Shown here: one piece after another, positions 8,701 to 18,800 of the stretch
How positions within the stretch are numbered: the first letter of the stretch is position 1
Layout: each line of letters begins with the position of its first letter
Source: Ignavibacteriales bacterium
GTDB lineage: Bacteria > Bacteroidota > Ignavibacteria > Ignavibacteriales > Ignavibacteriaceae
Direction of reading: 5' to 3'
Assembly: GCA_016709765.1 (NCBI GenBank)
Contig: JADJMD010000008.1
Location: forward strand, 310,001-374,000
Length of the DNA: 64,000 nucleotides
Position numbers and translations under genes: made by a program
The notes under the pieces: generated by a model
What the model saw: only the letters and a program-made list of their open reading frames with translations
What the model was told of the DNA's origin: nothing
Databases searched by the model: none

Positions 8701-8979
8701 TTATTTTTTTACTCCAACAATGGAAAACAAATTTTTATGAGGAAGCGGAATCACGTGTGAGCTTCGAAATTCATTTGTTGAAACAATCGCATCTGCTCCA
8801 TAAACAATCGCACGTTTGATTGCTCCCAAATCACCTCTTAAAAATATTGTAACTATTCCATCACCTAAAAGCTTCTTTCCGATAATATTCACAAGTTTTT
8901 CTTTCTGAATACCTTCTAAAGCTTTTAAGGATGAAGATACGCTACTTGTTTCAAAAACACCTAAAGACTCAAAAACCAT
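8701..8979 (-). CDS. Bacterial microcompartment hexameric shell protein (BMC-H)
   Basis: 92 residues, the standard length of a single-domain shell tile. Landmarks: an N-terminal ESLGVFETSSVSSSLKALEG strand/helix, FLRGDLGAIKRAIVYGADA and SSHVIPLPHKNL, the typical pore and C-terminal helix region ending in a Pro-His motif. The N-terminus diverges from the usual GxIETxG consensus, suggesting a specialised tile. It immediately precedes the longer BMC protein, so both should be made together. The locus is a satellite: ruvX and rel lie upstream, ybbR-like and tmk downstream. Confidence 0.87.
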   Translation of the reverse strand: MVFESLGVFETSSVSSSLKALEGIQKEKLVNIIGKKLLGDGIVTIFLRGDLGAIKRAIVYGADAIVSTNEFRSSHVIPLPHKNLFSIVGVKK

Positions 8980-9049
8980 TTATTTGCTCCCGATGCAGAT
9001 TTTGATAAGAAAAAATAGTTTGTATGTTAAGCAAAGTCAATTAAACTAA

Positions 9050-9496
9050 TCAGTTATTTCGCTTACCGGAATCAAGATATTCCTGTAAAATTATTGCTGC
9101 TGAATACATATCCAGTAAATCTTTATTCTGTCTTTTTACTTTTTTGTTTACAGATTCTAGAATTTGCTGCTGTGCGATTACAGATGTATAAGTTTCATCC
9201 CACAGCTCTACCTCTAGACTATATTTTTTTTCTAAACTATCCTTAAACTTTTTAACATCATTAATAACAGATGTTTTAGAATCTTTTTTTTGTCTTTCCT
9301 CATTCGGAATACCAAGAATGATCTTGGAGACCCCTTTTTCTTTAATGATTTTTTCAAGCTCAATAAAAGTTGTTGAATTATTTAAGATTGTCTTGTGTGC
9401 ATATGCAAACATTTTAAGCGAATCTGAAAGTGCAATTCCAATTCTTTTTAATCCAAAATCAATTGCCATTATTCTGGTTTCAGTATTCTCAGACAC
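9050..9496 (-). CDS. ruvX: Putative pre-16S rRNA nuclease YqgF/RuvX
   Basis: 148 residues of RNase H-fold nuclease (YqgF/RuvX). The metal-binding start IMAIDFGLKRIGIALSD, the ILGIPN strand and the late WDETYTS plus DMYSAAIILQEYLD motifs are present, retaining the expected Asp and Glu carboxylates. The GTG start at 9496 shares one base with the rel stop (TAGTG); an internal ATG at the MAIDFG position would shorten it by nine residues and is equally plausible. It is translationally coupled to rel. Confidence 0.92.
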   Translation of the reverse strand: MSENTETRIMAIDFGLKRIGIALSDSLKMFAYAHKTILNNSTTFIELEKIIKEKGVSKIILGIPNEERQKKDSKTSVINDVKKFKDSLEKKYSLEVELWDETYTSVIAQQQILESVNKKVKRQNKDLLDMYSAAIILQEYLDSGKRNN

Positions 9497-11667
9497 TAAT
9501 TGCTCTCAAATCTTTCAACAGCATAAATTCCTGTTAATCGTTTTAGTCTTTCCATCATCCTGTTTAAATGATCAAGATTATTTACATATAAAGTCACACT
9601 TCCCTCAAAAGCAGAATCACTGGTATTAATATTTATGGATTTAATATTTGTATTTTGAAATGAAACAATTGAATGAGAAATATCATTTAAAATTCCAGGT
9701 CTATCTTTACCACGAATTGTAATTCCAGCCACAAATAATGAGCCTTCCGCTTCGGGCCACTGCACGTCAACCAATTTACTTGTATCAGTAGATGATAAGG
9801 AAATTAAATTTCCGCAAGATTTACGGTGAATTTTAATTCCTTCTCCAACAGTTATATATCCGATAACAGGATCACCGGGAATTGGATTGCAGCACTTTGC
9901 ATAAGTATAAAGTATTCCAGACTTTTTTCCATCAACTAAAATTCCGCCAATTTCATTCCTTGAAATTTTAGCAAACTTTTGAAATTCAACTTCTTTCTCA
10001 AATTCCTTATCATCTTTTTGAGTAGTTGCAGTTAGCACTTCATCAATATTTACAGAGCTTTGTGCAATCGCTCTAAAGAATTGTCTTGAGTTATCAAATT
10101 TATTGGAGTGGGCAATTTTTAAAACATCATCTGGAGTAAAAGAAAGTTTCATTTTTTTTATCTTCTTTTCCCAGATTTCCATTCCTTTTTCAACAACAGA
10201 TTGCTCTTCTTTGTTCAACCATTTTCTGATTTCATTTTTTGCTTTGTGTGTCTGTACAAACTTTATCCAGCTTTTGTTTGGATGTTGATTTTTGGAACTA
10301 ATTATTTCAACCTGATCGCCGCTGTGCAGTTTTGTGTCAAGTGGTACAATCTTTCCATCTATCTTTGCGCCAATGCAATGAAATCCAACTTTACTGTGAA
10401 TGTCAAATGCAAAATCAACTGGTGTTGATCCAACAGGTAATCTCCTCAAATCGCCTTTGGGAGTAAAAACATAAATTTCATCCTGGTAAAGATTTAATTT
10501 AAAACTCTCCATCACATCTTTTTTCTGATCATCGCGCGAAGCATTTTCAAAAACATCTCTAATCCAGTTTACCCATGCTTCAAGTTCACCATCGGTCGCA
10601 GTTTTATTTTCTTTGTAACGCCAATGTGCTGCAACTCCCTTTTCAGCAACTTCATGCATTTGCTTTGTACGAATTTGCACTTCAACCAATCTACCTAAAA
10701 GTCCTACAACAGTAGTGTGAATTGATTGATAATTATTTGTTTTAGGGATGGAAATGTAATCTTTAAATCTATCTGGAACAGGTAAATATATTTGATTAAC
10801 AACTCCTAGTGTTGTGTAGCAGTCATTTCTGTTTTGTGTATCCAGAATAATTCTTATTGCAAACAGATCATAAATTTCTTCAAATGGTTTGTTACGTCTT
10901 ACCATCTTACGATAAATACTGTAAAGATGTTTTGCTCTTCCGCTTAATTCAAATTTTATGTTTGCTTCATCCAGCTTTTTAGTGATTGGATCAGCAAATT
11001 TTTTAATGTACGATTCTCTGTCTTTACGTTTGGCTTTTAATTTTCTGGCAAGTTCTTCGTAGGCTTCTTTGTTAAGATATTTGAATGATAAATCTTCAAG
11101 CTCCCATTTAACTTTTCCTAATCCAAAACGATTAGCAAAAGGAGCATATATTTCTAAAGTTTCTTGTGCTATTCTGCGCTGCTTATCCGGATTTACAAAT
11201 TCTAATGTTCGCATATTGTGTAATCGATCAGCAAACTTTACTAGAATCACTCGAACATCTTTAACCATCGAAAGTAATAGTTTTCGATAATTCTCTGCTT
11301 TAGTAATTTCATGTCCACGAAATATCCCACTGATCTTAGTAACTCCATCTATTATTTCAGAAACTTCTTTACCAAATTCACGTGTCATAAATTCAATCGT
11401 GTATTCAGTATCTTCCACAACATCGTGAAGCAGAGCAGTAACAATAGTAACATCATCAAGCGGAAACTCTTCCGCAACAATCATCGCAACTTCATAAGGA
11501 TGAGTAAAATATGGCTCACCTGATGCACGAATATCGTGCTTGTGCGCTTCTAAACTTAACTCAAATGCTTTTGCAATTAATCCTGCATTAACGACAGCAA
11601 GATTATTCTTACAAACATTTATCAGGTTATCCAGCATTTTTTGGTATTTAGGATTTTCGACAGCCAT
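9496..11667 (-). CDS. rel: Bifunctional (p)ppGpp synthetase/hydrolase (RelA/SpoT family)
   Basis: About 723 residues from ATG at 11667 (a TTG three codons upstream is less likely). It makes and degrades the stringent-response alarmone. The N-terminal HD hydrolase keeps H56 and the HDVVEDT motif (residues 81-87). The synthetase domain has RFKDYISIPKTNNYQSIHT. A TGS domain (DEIYVFTPKGDLRRLPVGST) and a C-terminal ACT domain follow, with a Cys-Cys stretch (AKCCNPIPGD) in the zinc-finger region. Intact hydrolase and synthetase motifs argue for a dual-function enzyme. The stop overlaps the ruvX start. Confidence 0.95.
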   Translation of the reverse strand: MAVENPKYQKMLDNLINVCKNNLAVVNAGLIAKAFELSLEAHKHDIRASGEPYFTHPYEVAMIVAEEFPLDDVTIVTALLHDVVEDTEYTIEFMTREFGKEVSEIIDGVTKISGIFRGHEITKAENYRKLLLSMVKDVRVILVKFADRLHNMRTLEFVNPDKQRRIAQETLEIYAPFANRFGLGKVKWELEDLSFKYLNKEAYEELARKLKAKRKDRESYIKKFADPITKKLDEANIKFELSGRAKHLYSIYRKMVRRNKPFEEIYDLFAIRIILDTQNRNDCYTTLGVVNQIYLPVPDRFKDYISIPKTNNYQSIHTTVVGLLGRLVEVQIRTKQMHEVAEKGVAAHWRYKENKTATDGELEAWVNWIRDVFENASRDDQKKDVMESFKLNLYQDEIYVFTPKGDLRRLPVGSTPVDFAFDIHSKVGFHCIGAKIDGKIVPLDTKLHSGDQVEIISSKNQHPNKSWIKFVQTHKAKNEIRKWLNKEEQSVVEKGMEIWEKKIKKMKLSFTPDDVLKIAHSNKFDNSRQFFRAIAQSSVNIDEVLTATTQKDDKEFEKEVEFQKFAKISRNEIGGILVDGKKSGILYTYAKCCNPIPGDPVIGYITVGEGIKIHRKSCGNLISLSSTDTSKLVDVQWPEAEGSLFVAGITIRGKDRPGILNDISHSIVSFQNTNIKSININTSDSAFEGSVTLYVNNLDHLNRMMERLKRLTGIYAVERFESN

Positions 11668-11762
11668 CAATTTCAATCTATATGAAAAATTTTTTAAGTG
11701 AAATCAATTTAGTTTTTTTTAATGATTAGTTAAAGAGCAAGATAAAGCATATCACACAAATT

Positions 11763-12812
11763 TTAGTTGCGTATAAGTTCTTTTTTTAAAGTTCGAACTC
11801 TTTCTAGTCTATCCTTTACATTGTCGAATTCAAATTTTGAGTAATCGGTAATCGTTAAAATTTCATCACAGATTTTTAGAGCCTCGTTCTGTTTTTCTAT
11901 CTTAACTAATTGCTGAGCAATAATATGTTTAAGGGTAACTTCGTTAATCTTGTTTGAGTTTAAATTTTTAGGATAAGACTTTAATATTTCTTTGTATAAA
12001 GTTATTGATTTGGCGGGATCGATCTCTTCGTATGCACGTGCTAACCCCCATTTAAATATTCTTGAATTTGGATAGTTTTTAAGTGCTAACTCTGCAACTT
12101 TTTCAGCGGCTTCAAAATCTTTTTGTTCAACATATATCCATATTAAAGAATGGATTGCTAGATGTGAATTATACCCTGAATACTTAATTGCATTCTGTAG
12201 ATATTTAATACCTAGATCTTTTTCATCATCTATAAAAGGCAGCCAATTGATAAATTCCGTTTTGTTGCTTTTCCAAAATTTAAAACTTCCGATAGCAATT
12301 AAAGATTCATAAAATTTTTCATCAATCTCTAAACAGTCTTCAAATCCGGAAACCGAACTCAAACCAGTTGAAAAAGCTTGCAGCCAACTCTCACGCAGTG
12401 CATCATAATAAGCGATATAGCCTTCAGTTAATGCAAGAAAATAATTGTTCCAGATATTTTTAGGATCATTATGCAGTAGTCTTTCAGATATTTTTTTTGC
12501 ACCCTCAAGATATTTTATAATAAGATCATCATCGTATGGTTCCTGATAATCATAAGATTTTGAGATATGAACTGCGGCAAGATATATTTTACCAAGTGGA
12601 ATATCTTTTCTTGTTTTATCCAATTGATCAAAAAGTTTTTCTGCTTCATCGTACTTTTGATTAATTATTAAATTGATTCCTGATTTTAAAATTTTATGAA
12701 CAGTTTTATCAGGATAGACTTGTCCAAAATTATTTTGTAAGAAAATAAATAGAAAGAAAAGGAAAATGTTTTTTTTGTTAAAGCGTGCCGAAAGTTCTAT
12801 CACCAGCATCAC
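11763..12812 (-). CDS. Exported tetratricopeptide-repeat protein
   Basis: 349 residues. A hydrophobic leader (FLFFLFIFLQNNFGQ, about residues 17-31) suggests export; helical TPR-like units follow, clearest at residues 180-300 (YSGYNSHLAIHSLIWIYVEQ, AEKVAELALKNYPNSRIFKW, YKEILKSYPK). The reading frame begins 35 bases inside the 3' end of upp, with no ATG nearer the leader, so translation is probably coupled to upp. Function unknown; no enzymatic motif is visible. Confidence 0.75.
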   Translation of the reverse strand: MMLVIELSARFNKKNIFLFFLFIFLQNNFGQVYPDKTVHKILKSGINLIINQKYDEAEKLFDQLDKTRKDIPLGKIYLAAVHISKSYDYQEPYDDDLIIKYLEGAKKISERLLHNDPKNIWNNYFLALTEGYIAYYDALRESWLQAFSTGLSSVSGFEDCLEIDEKFYESLIAIGSFKFWKSNKTEFINWLPFIDDEKDLGIKYLQNAIKYSGYNSHLAIHSLIWIYVEQKDFEAAEKVAELALKNYPNSRIFKWGLARAYEEIDPAKSITLYKEILKSYPKNLNSNKINEVTLKHIIAQQLVKIEKQNEALKICDEILTITDYSKFEFDNVKDRLERVRTLKKELIRN

Positions 12813-13407
12813 CTAATCCGGGAAGAATATAACCTTTGTTGTTTAGCTCTCGATCCAATGCAGCTGCAAATATTTTAACATCGGGATGTTCAGATTCTAT
12901 TTTTTCAATTCCTTCTGGCGAAGCAACAAGACAAGCGAAAACTAATTTTGAAGCGCCCCTCTTCTTCAGATATTTTAAAGCCTCCGCTGCACTACCACCT
13001 GTTGCAAGCATAGGATCAAGCATCACGACTTCAGCCGTTTCTAAATGCTTGGGTACTTTATAATAATATTCAATCGGTTTCAGTGTTTCTTCATCTCGCT
13101 GTAAACCAATGTGTCCAACTTTTGCTTCTGGAATTATTTGAAGAAAACCATTTACCATTCCTAATCCAGCCCTTAAAACCGGAACAAGAATAACATCGTG
13201 CGTAAGCTTCGCACCTTCTGTTTTTTCAAGAGGGGATTCCACTTCAGTTTTAGTCAAACTAAATTCTTTTGAAAGCTCAACAGCTAAAATATTTGATACC
13301 CTTTGTAACGCAGCTCGAAAATTTTCTGCGTCAGTACTTTTATCTCTTAATATCGTAACATCACGCTTAATTATTGGATGATCAATCAAATAAAAGTTTT
13401 TTTTCAT
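12778..13407 (-). CDS. upp: Uracil phosphoribosyltransferase
   Basis: 209 residues, family length. It converts uracil and PRPP to UMP for pyrimidine salvage. The PRPP-binding motif is VMLDPMLATGGSA, the flexible loop region has PVLRAGLGM, and the uracil-binding C-terminus has YILPGLGDAGDRTFGT. Its 3' end overlaps the next TPR gene by 35 bases, and der lies 14 bases upstream. Confidence 0.97.
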   Translation of the reverse strand: MKKNFYLIDHPIIKRDVTILRDKSTDAENFRAALQRVSNILAVELSKEFSLTKTEVESPLEKTEGAKLTHDVILVPVLRAGLGMVNGFLQIIPEAKVGHIGLQRDEETLKPIEYYYKVPKHLETAEVVMLDPMLATGGSAAEALKYLKKRGASKLVFACLVASPEGIEKIESEHPDVKIFAAALDRELNNKGYILPGLGDAGDRTFGTL

Positions 13408-13421
13408 ATTCTACTAAAAAT

Positions 13422-14732
13422 TTATTTTTCTCTAAAACTTACGGTAATTGGAACACCTTCAAAACCATATACTCTTCTTATTGTTCTTTCCAAAAATCTT
13501 CGGTAATGATCCGGAATATGATTTGGATAATTAGAGAAAAAAAGAAATATGGGATAATAATCACCAACCTGGTTTATAAATTTTATTCTGATTTCTTTAC
13601 CGGTTGGTGATGCCGGTGGCGGATTTTTTTCAATCTCCGGAAGTATCGAATCATTTAATTCTGAGGTTGGAATTTTCTTTGATCGTTCAGCCTGAACTTT
13701 TTTGCATAAATCGATTAACTTATAAATTCTTTGCTTGGTTAATGCTGAGGTGAAAATCAACGGAGCAAAATCTACAGTGCCAAGTTTTTCTTTAATTGCA
13801 TTTTCATAATCGCGAGCTGTGTTGGTTTCTTTTTCCATCAAATCCCATTTGTTAACTGCAATAACCAATCCTTTTCTCCATCGTACAACTTCATCAATAA
13901 TTTTTTGATCTTGCTTTTCAAATCCGGTTTGAACATCAAGCATCAGAACTGTAACATCACTTTCACTAATTGCTTTAAAGGTTCTGATGTTAGAAAAGAA
14001 TTCAATACTTTCTTCAACTTTCTTTTTCTTTCTTAATCCAGCGGTATCTATTAGTACAATTTCATCGCCGTAATATTTTAATACGGAATCAAGGCTATCT
14101 CGAGTTGTTCCCGGAATATCAGTTACAATACTTCTTCCTTCCCCAAGTAAAGAATTTGTTAGTGATGATTTGCCAACATTGGGTCTGCCAACAATTGCAA
14201 TTTTTAATCTTCTATCTGCCTCAATTAAATCGTCATCCGGAAAATCTTTTGTTATATCATCAAGCAAATCACCGGTTAATCTTCCACTTAAGGCAGAAAT
14301 ATCATAAACCATATCCACACCAAGTGAATAAAATTCAGCAGCGCCAACTGCATGAGCTTGAGCATCAACTTTATTTACAACTAAAAAATATTTTTTACCG
14401 GATTGCCTTAACATATCAACAATAACCTTTTCAGCCGGGTTTACACCACTTTTAACATCAACTAAAAAAATAATTGAATCAGCTTCTTCTATTGCAACCT
14501 CAACTTGCTCTCTAATCGCAGTTTCAAACAAATCGGATGATTCCGGAACATATCCGCCTGTATCAATCAAACGGAACCTTTTTCCGCACCAATCACCTTC
14601 ACCATAGTTTCGATCGCGTGTGACTCCGCTTTGATCATCCACAATGGCTTCTCGCTTGCCAATTAGTCTGTTAAAAAGAGTTGATTTACCAACATTTGGT
14701 CTGCCTACTATTGCTATCAAAGGTATTTTCAT
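13422..14732 (-). CDS. der: Ribosome-assembly GTPase Der (EngA)
   Basis: 436 residues with two tandem GTPase domains and a C-terminal KH-like domain, the Der signature. G1 motifs GRPNVGKST (about residues 10-18) and GRPNVGKSS (about residues 182-190), G3 DTGGY and DTAGL, and G4 NKVD and NKWD are all present. The last 90 residues form the KH-like region. It acts in 50S subunit maturation. It lies upstream of upp with 14 bases between. Confidence 0.97.
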   Translation of the reverse strand: MKIPLIAIVGRPNVGKSTLFNRLIGKREAIVDDQSGVTRDRNYGEGDWCGKRFRLIDTGGYVPESSDLFETAIREQVEVAIEEADSIIFLVDVKSGVNPAEKVIVDMLRQSGKKYFLVVNKVDAQAHAVGAAEFYSLGVDMVYDISALSGRLTGDLLDDITKDFPDDDLIEADRRLKIAIVGRPNVGKSSLTNSLLGEGRSIVTDIPGTTRDSLDSVLKYYGDEIVLIDTAGLRKKKKVEESIEFFSNIRTFKAISESDVTVLMLDVQTGFEKQDQKIIDEVVRWRKGLVIAVNKWDLMEKETNTARDYENAIKEKLGTVDFAPLIFTSALTKQRIYKLIDLCKKVQAERSKKIPTSELNDSILPEIEKNPPPASPTGKEIRIKFINQVGDYYPIFLFFSNYPNHIPDHYRRFLERTIRRVYGFEGVPITVSFREK

Positions 14733-14835
14733 AATGGAAAAATAAGGAATTATGGTGTGGGAATGAAAAGAAGAATTACATGATGAATTGAGAATTAATA
14801 AGTAAAATTAGATAATCTCATAACTCGGTTTTATT

Positions 14836-14903
14836 GACATTCCCTTGAAAACGGGAATCCAATCATCTATTAAAAAATAGATTCCTACAAAAGTGGGAAT
14901 GAC
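14836..14903. repeat. Two-unit palindromic repeat (dispersed-repeat type)
   Basis: Two units, each with an inverted ATTCC/GGGAAT core (14839-14858 and 14881-14900), are arranged head to head around an AT-rich spacer with its own TCTATT..AATAGA symmetry. Outer ends read GACATTCCC and GGGAATGAC. Such elements are usually dispersed in many intergenic copies. It lies between der and the 14946 gene; the rest of this 213-base gap shows nothing else. Confidence 0.6.
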
Positions 14904-14945
14904 CATAATGGATTGATAATATTTTTAGATGTTGAGCTTAAATGA

Positions 14946-15800
14946 TCAAAAAGTGTAGGTTAAATATAATTTTGGATAAAACTCAGCATGATTTGCAAAC
15001 TGAGTATTTTCTAATCGTACTTTAACTGCTAAATCTTTATTAAACTGAGCAGTTGACCAAACAGCATCCAGCGCACTTAAAAAGTGATTAATGTAAATAC
15101 CAATTACGGCAGTTGATGCAACAGAATATAGGTCATTAGCATCGCCTCTTAAACCCGAGTAATACAAAAATTTCTGCGAAACATCATGATAATCTTCTGA
15201 ATTAAAATCGTTCCAGCCACCGCTGTACTGAGGATATTTGCCAATTAATTCAAAATACTGCTGTTCGCCATAAGCTGGCAAACTGTGTGAGTAGCCTCTA
15301 CCAATAGCTCTTTCCAATCGATTTAGCTCAGACCAATTAACTGAACCATCATTATTGTAAACATTATAATCCGCAGCATTCAATGAGGCATTTAATATTG
15401 GAAGATGATCCAATGTCCATTGAGCATATCTATTTACGCTCCAATTTTCATCAGCATAAGTTTGAAATTCAATAGTTTTATCATCTCCTTTGCCATCGTA
15501 AATAACAGCGGTTGTAATTACTGCGGCTTCTAATGCAAGAAATATTCCTGCTTTTAGATATTCTTCGGAATAAATTTCACCTGAGCCCGGAACTAATAAT
15601 GATAGAACTCCTGCAAGAACGGGAGATTTTTTATTCTGTGCTGGAAATGAAAACTGAGGTGTGTTCCGATAAATATAACTATTCAAAACAATTCGTGAAT
15701 CTAGCGAAAGATTACCGGATAAAAGTATTTTATCATCAGTTTGTGATAGAATGAATGATGAGAAAAAACTTATTAACAATAAAACCTGAAGCGTTTTCAT
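14946..15800 (-). CDS. Small membrane-associated protein, DUF5683-like
   Basis: 284 residues. A signal peptide (LQVLLLISFFSSFILSQ) is followed around residues 58-95 by SPVLAGVLSLLVPGSGEIYS and LKAGIFLALEAAVITTAVIY, a glycine-bearing hairpin pair of membrane helices like that of DUF5683/TM2-type proteins. A further hydrophobic stretch (VASTAVIGIYINHFLSALDA) occurs near residue 230. Function unknown. It lies 11 bases downstream of the metalloprotease-barrel gene and is likely co-transcribed with it. Confidence 0.65.
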   Translation of the reverse strand: MKTLQVLLLISFFSSFILSQTDDKILLSGNLSLDSRIVLNSYIYRNTPQFSFPAQNKKSPVLAGVLSLLVPGSGEIYSEEYLKAGIFLALEAAVITTAVIYDGKGDDKTIEFQTYADENWSVNRYAQWTLDHLPILNASLNAADYNVYNNDGSVNWSELNRLERAIGRGYSHSLPAYGEQQYFELIGKYPQYSGGWNDFNSEDYHDVSQKFLYYSGLRGDANDLYSVASTAVIGIYINHFLSALDAVWSTAQFNKDLAVKVRLENTQFANHAEFYPKLYLTYTF

Positions 15801-15811
15801 TTTAATATCCT

Positions 15812-18800
15812 TTACCTTTGTCTTGAAGACTTATTAAAATTAAGTATCTCAAATCCAAACAAAACACCACCGTAGAAGTTCCACTCTTTGCCATACTTAA
15901 CAATCTCTTTATTAACTGTTCTTTCAAATTGATCAAATCCATAAGATGCATTAAAGAAAATGCTAGTTGGAAAAAGATAATATGAGTTTAACTGAATTCT
16001 TAGCTCAGCCCCAACACCTTTTTTGAAATCATCCAACTTAGTTGCATCGCCATTCCAAGCATTACCGATATCACCATTAAAGGATAGAAAGATTTTATCT
16101 ATGTATAGATGTCCGACTTTGGCATCGATATTTTTAAATAACGGAAAACGGTAAGTAAAGTTTAACCAGGCAAGTTCATTTCCACTAACTGCATAAAATG
16201 GATATGCTTTCATTCCAATCAAACCCCCTAGGTAAAAATCAAAAAAGTCCGGTTGTTGTGGTCCTAGTATTGAACCAACTCTCACGGTAGTATTAAATGT
16301 ATGTGAATCAAAAACTGGCATATATAAACCAGCTTTAAGTTCTAGCCTATGGAAATTGAAATTAGAATATTGTGGTTTTAGGATTCCATCTTCAATTGTG
16401 TATTCTCCATTTTCATTAAAATCACTAAACTCATAATTGTAAGTTAGGTTAACATCTAACCCAACAGGATTAATTTCATCATCTTTTGTTGGAACAATGG
16501 AGTGCCAAGTGTATTTGGCTTCTAGGTTATTTCCATTAAAGTAATTATCCTTGGTTGTAGGATATAAGGTGCGATTTTCGTCAGGAAGAATAAAGCTTCC
16601 AAGCGTTGCAACGTAACTGCTATAGGCATACTTTAATTGTAGATTTTGATCCCTTGAGAAAAGTCTGTGACGAATAATAAAATCAAACTCAAAAAGATTA
16701 TAAGAAACATCTGTTGGAATTATAAAATCATAATTTACTGTTCCATTGTTCAGCGTATCTGCTCCAAAAGAAACATCAACATCTGCTTTACGGCTAATGC
16801 TGTATAGTTCCAATGATATTTCGGGTTTTAAACCTATTGAACTGAGTAACGGAAGTTTATTTCTGTAATCAAAAACTAAAAATAAATCTCTTTCCATTCT
16901 TGCATTTAAAGAACCGCCCGCAAATATCGAGTAACGATCCAGCATATCACTCGATGTTACAAAAACTCCGGGTTTAAATTTTTCTATAAACGAATTACCT
17001 GTGTTATAATTATCAAATCTTAAGAATGGGAAAAAAGTTAATCGTGAGAAAACACCGGTGTACTTTTGTTTTTCAACACCCTTTGTGTTTTTGTCTTCAT
17101 AATTTTTTAAGGAGGAGATATTAAAACTGTTGATGTTACCTATTGGTTTATCAGTATCTAAAGGTGGATTAACCAATCGGACATAATCATTACCAGCAAT
17201 AACTTTTTGCTGCTCTGATCTATCTAACTTAAAAATCTTATAACCTGAAGAAGTATAACCTGAATAAAGGATATCACCATTAGTTGAGATATTAGCCATA
17301 AATGCACCGCCAAGTACATTTGTTAATTTGGTTTTTATTTTTGTTTCGGAATTCAAAGAATAGAGGTTATAGATTCCGGTTTCATCGGATGAATAAATAA
17401 TATTTCCGTTTTTATCAAAGGTTGGATTTCGTTCATCATTTTCTGTAGCCAGAATAAATTCAATATTACCACCCTCAGAATTTACCTTTGCCAAATCACG
17501 AGTGTTAGCATAAGAGTAATCAAAAATAATGTAAGAATCATCTGGTGAAAATTTTGGATTATAAACCTGTTCACCGTTTTCAAAAAAAGTTAACCGTTTA
17601 AAGTTCTTAGCATCAATATCAACCATACCAAGGTTTGTTGTGCCATCTTTTTGATAAACAAAAACAATTTTTTTGCCATCGTTGGAAACCGAAGGATTAT
17701 TGGCCCTAAGATTATGAGTTAAACGAGTATCATCTTCATTATCTAAATCATAAACAAAAAGATCGTGAACATTATACCAGTTTTCATTATCCTCAGAAAT
17801 TTTTGCATAGATAATTTTATTTTGTTGGGGAATAAATGAAAACGTTGATCGCACACCGCTAACAATATTTTTTTCTTTTTTAGTTTCTACATCATATTCA
17901 TAGATTCCAGCCGGACCAAAATAATCTGAAGTTTTATTCGATATGTAATAGATTTTTTTACCGTCTTTAGAAAAAATTGGATAAAAGTTTCCAAAACCTT
18001 CTTTAGTAATCTGCTCCCCACTTACTAAGTTTGATACAACTTTTTCGCTTCTTTTTTTATAATCGCTTTTAAGAAAACTACTCCACTCGTTATAAATCGC
18101 GTTGCCGTCTTTACCAATCACATCTTTAAATGCAGCATCGATAGTAAAATTACCAAACTTGCCAAGAGCTTTTGTAACATCACGAAGTTTATCTTCTCCA
18201 TACTTTTGTGCGATATATTTTGTTAGAGCAAAACCAGAGTTGTAAACAGATTCATTACCCAAACTTGTTTTTCCAAATACTCCCATTTCATTCCAGGATA
18301 ACATGTTGTTATCAAGGGCATAAGAACGCAAAATCATATCGCGATGCGAATCCCAGTTATCATAATTAAATTCTTTGCGCATATATTGTGCAGTTCCTTC
18401 AGCAAACCATGCCGGAACATTTATTGTTGCAAGCGGATACGACACAACAACATTTGGAAATCCATAAAGAATATCTGGTCTTCGTTCATCCTCATAAGCT
18501 AAGATTTGTAAAAATAGGGCTGGCACACTTCGGTTTAATTTCATTGCAGATTGAATTTGCACCATGTGGGTAAACTCGTGAGAGATAACATTTCTTAACC
18601 AATTGTGCGCACCACGCAAATCAAAGTCTAAAGCGCTCGTCCATATTTCAATTTTGTTATCAAAAAAATATGTCGCTCCGTTAGAATAGTCATCAATATC
18701 TTTTATAACAAAATGAACAATATCTGGTTGATAATCATATAGGCTACAAATGGGATCCCAAACTTCATCTGCAATTTTTAGAACTACTTGAGCAGTTCGT

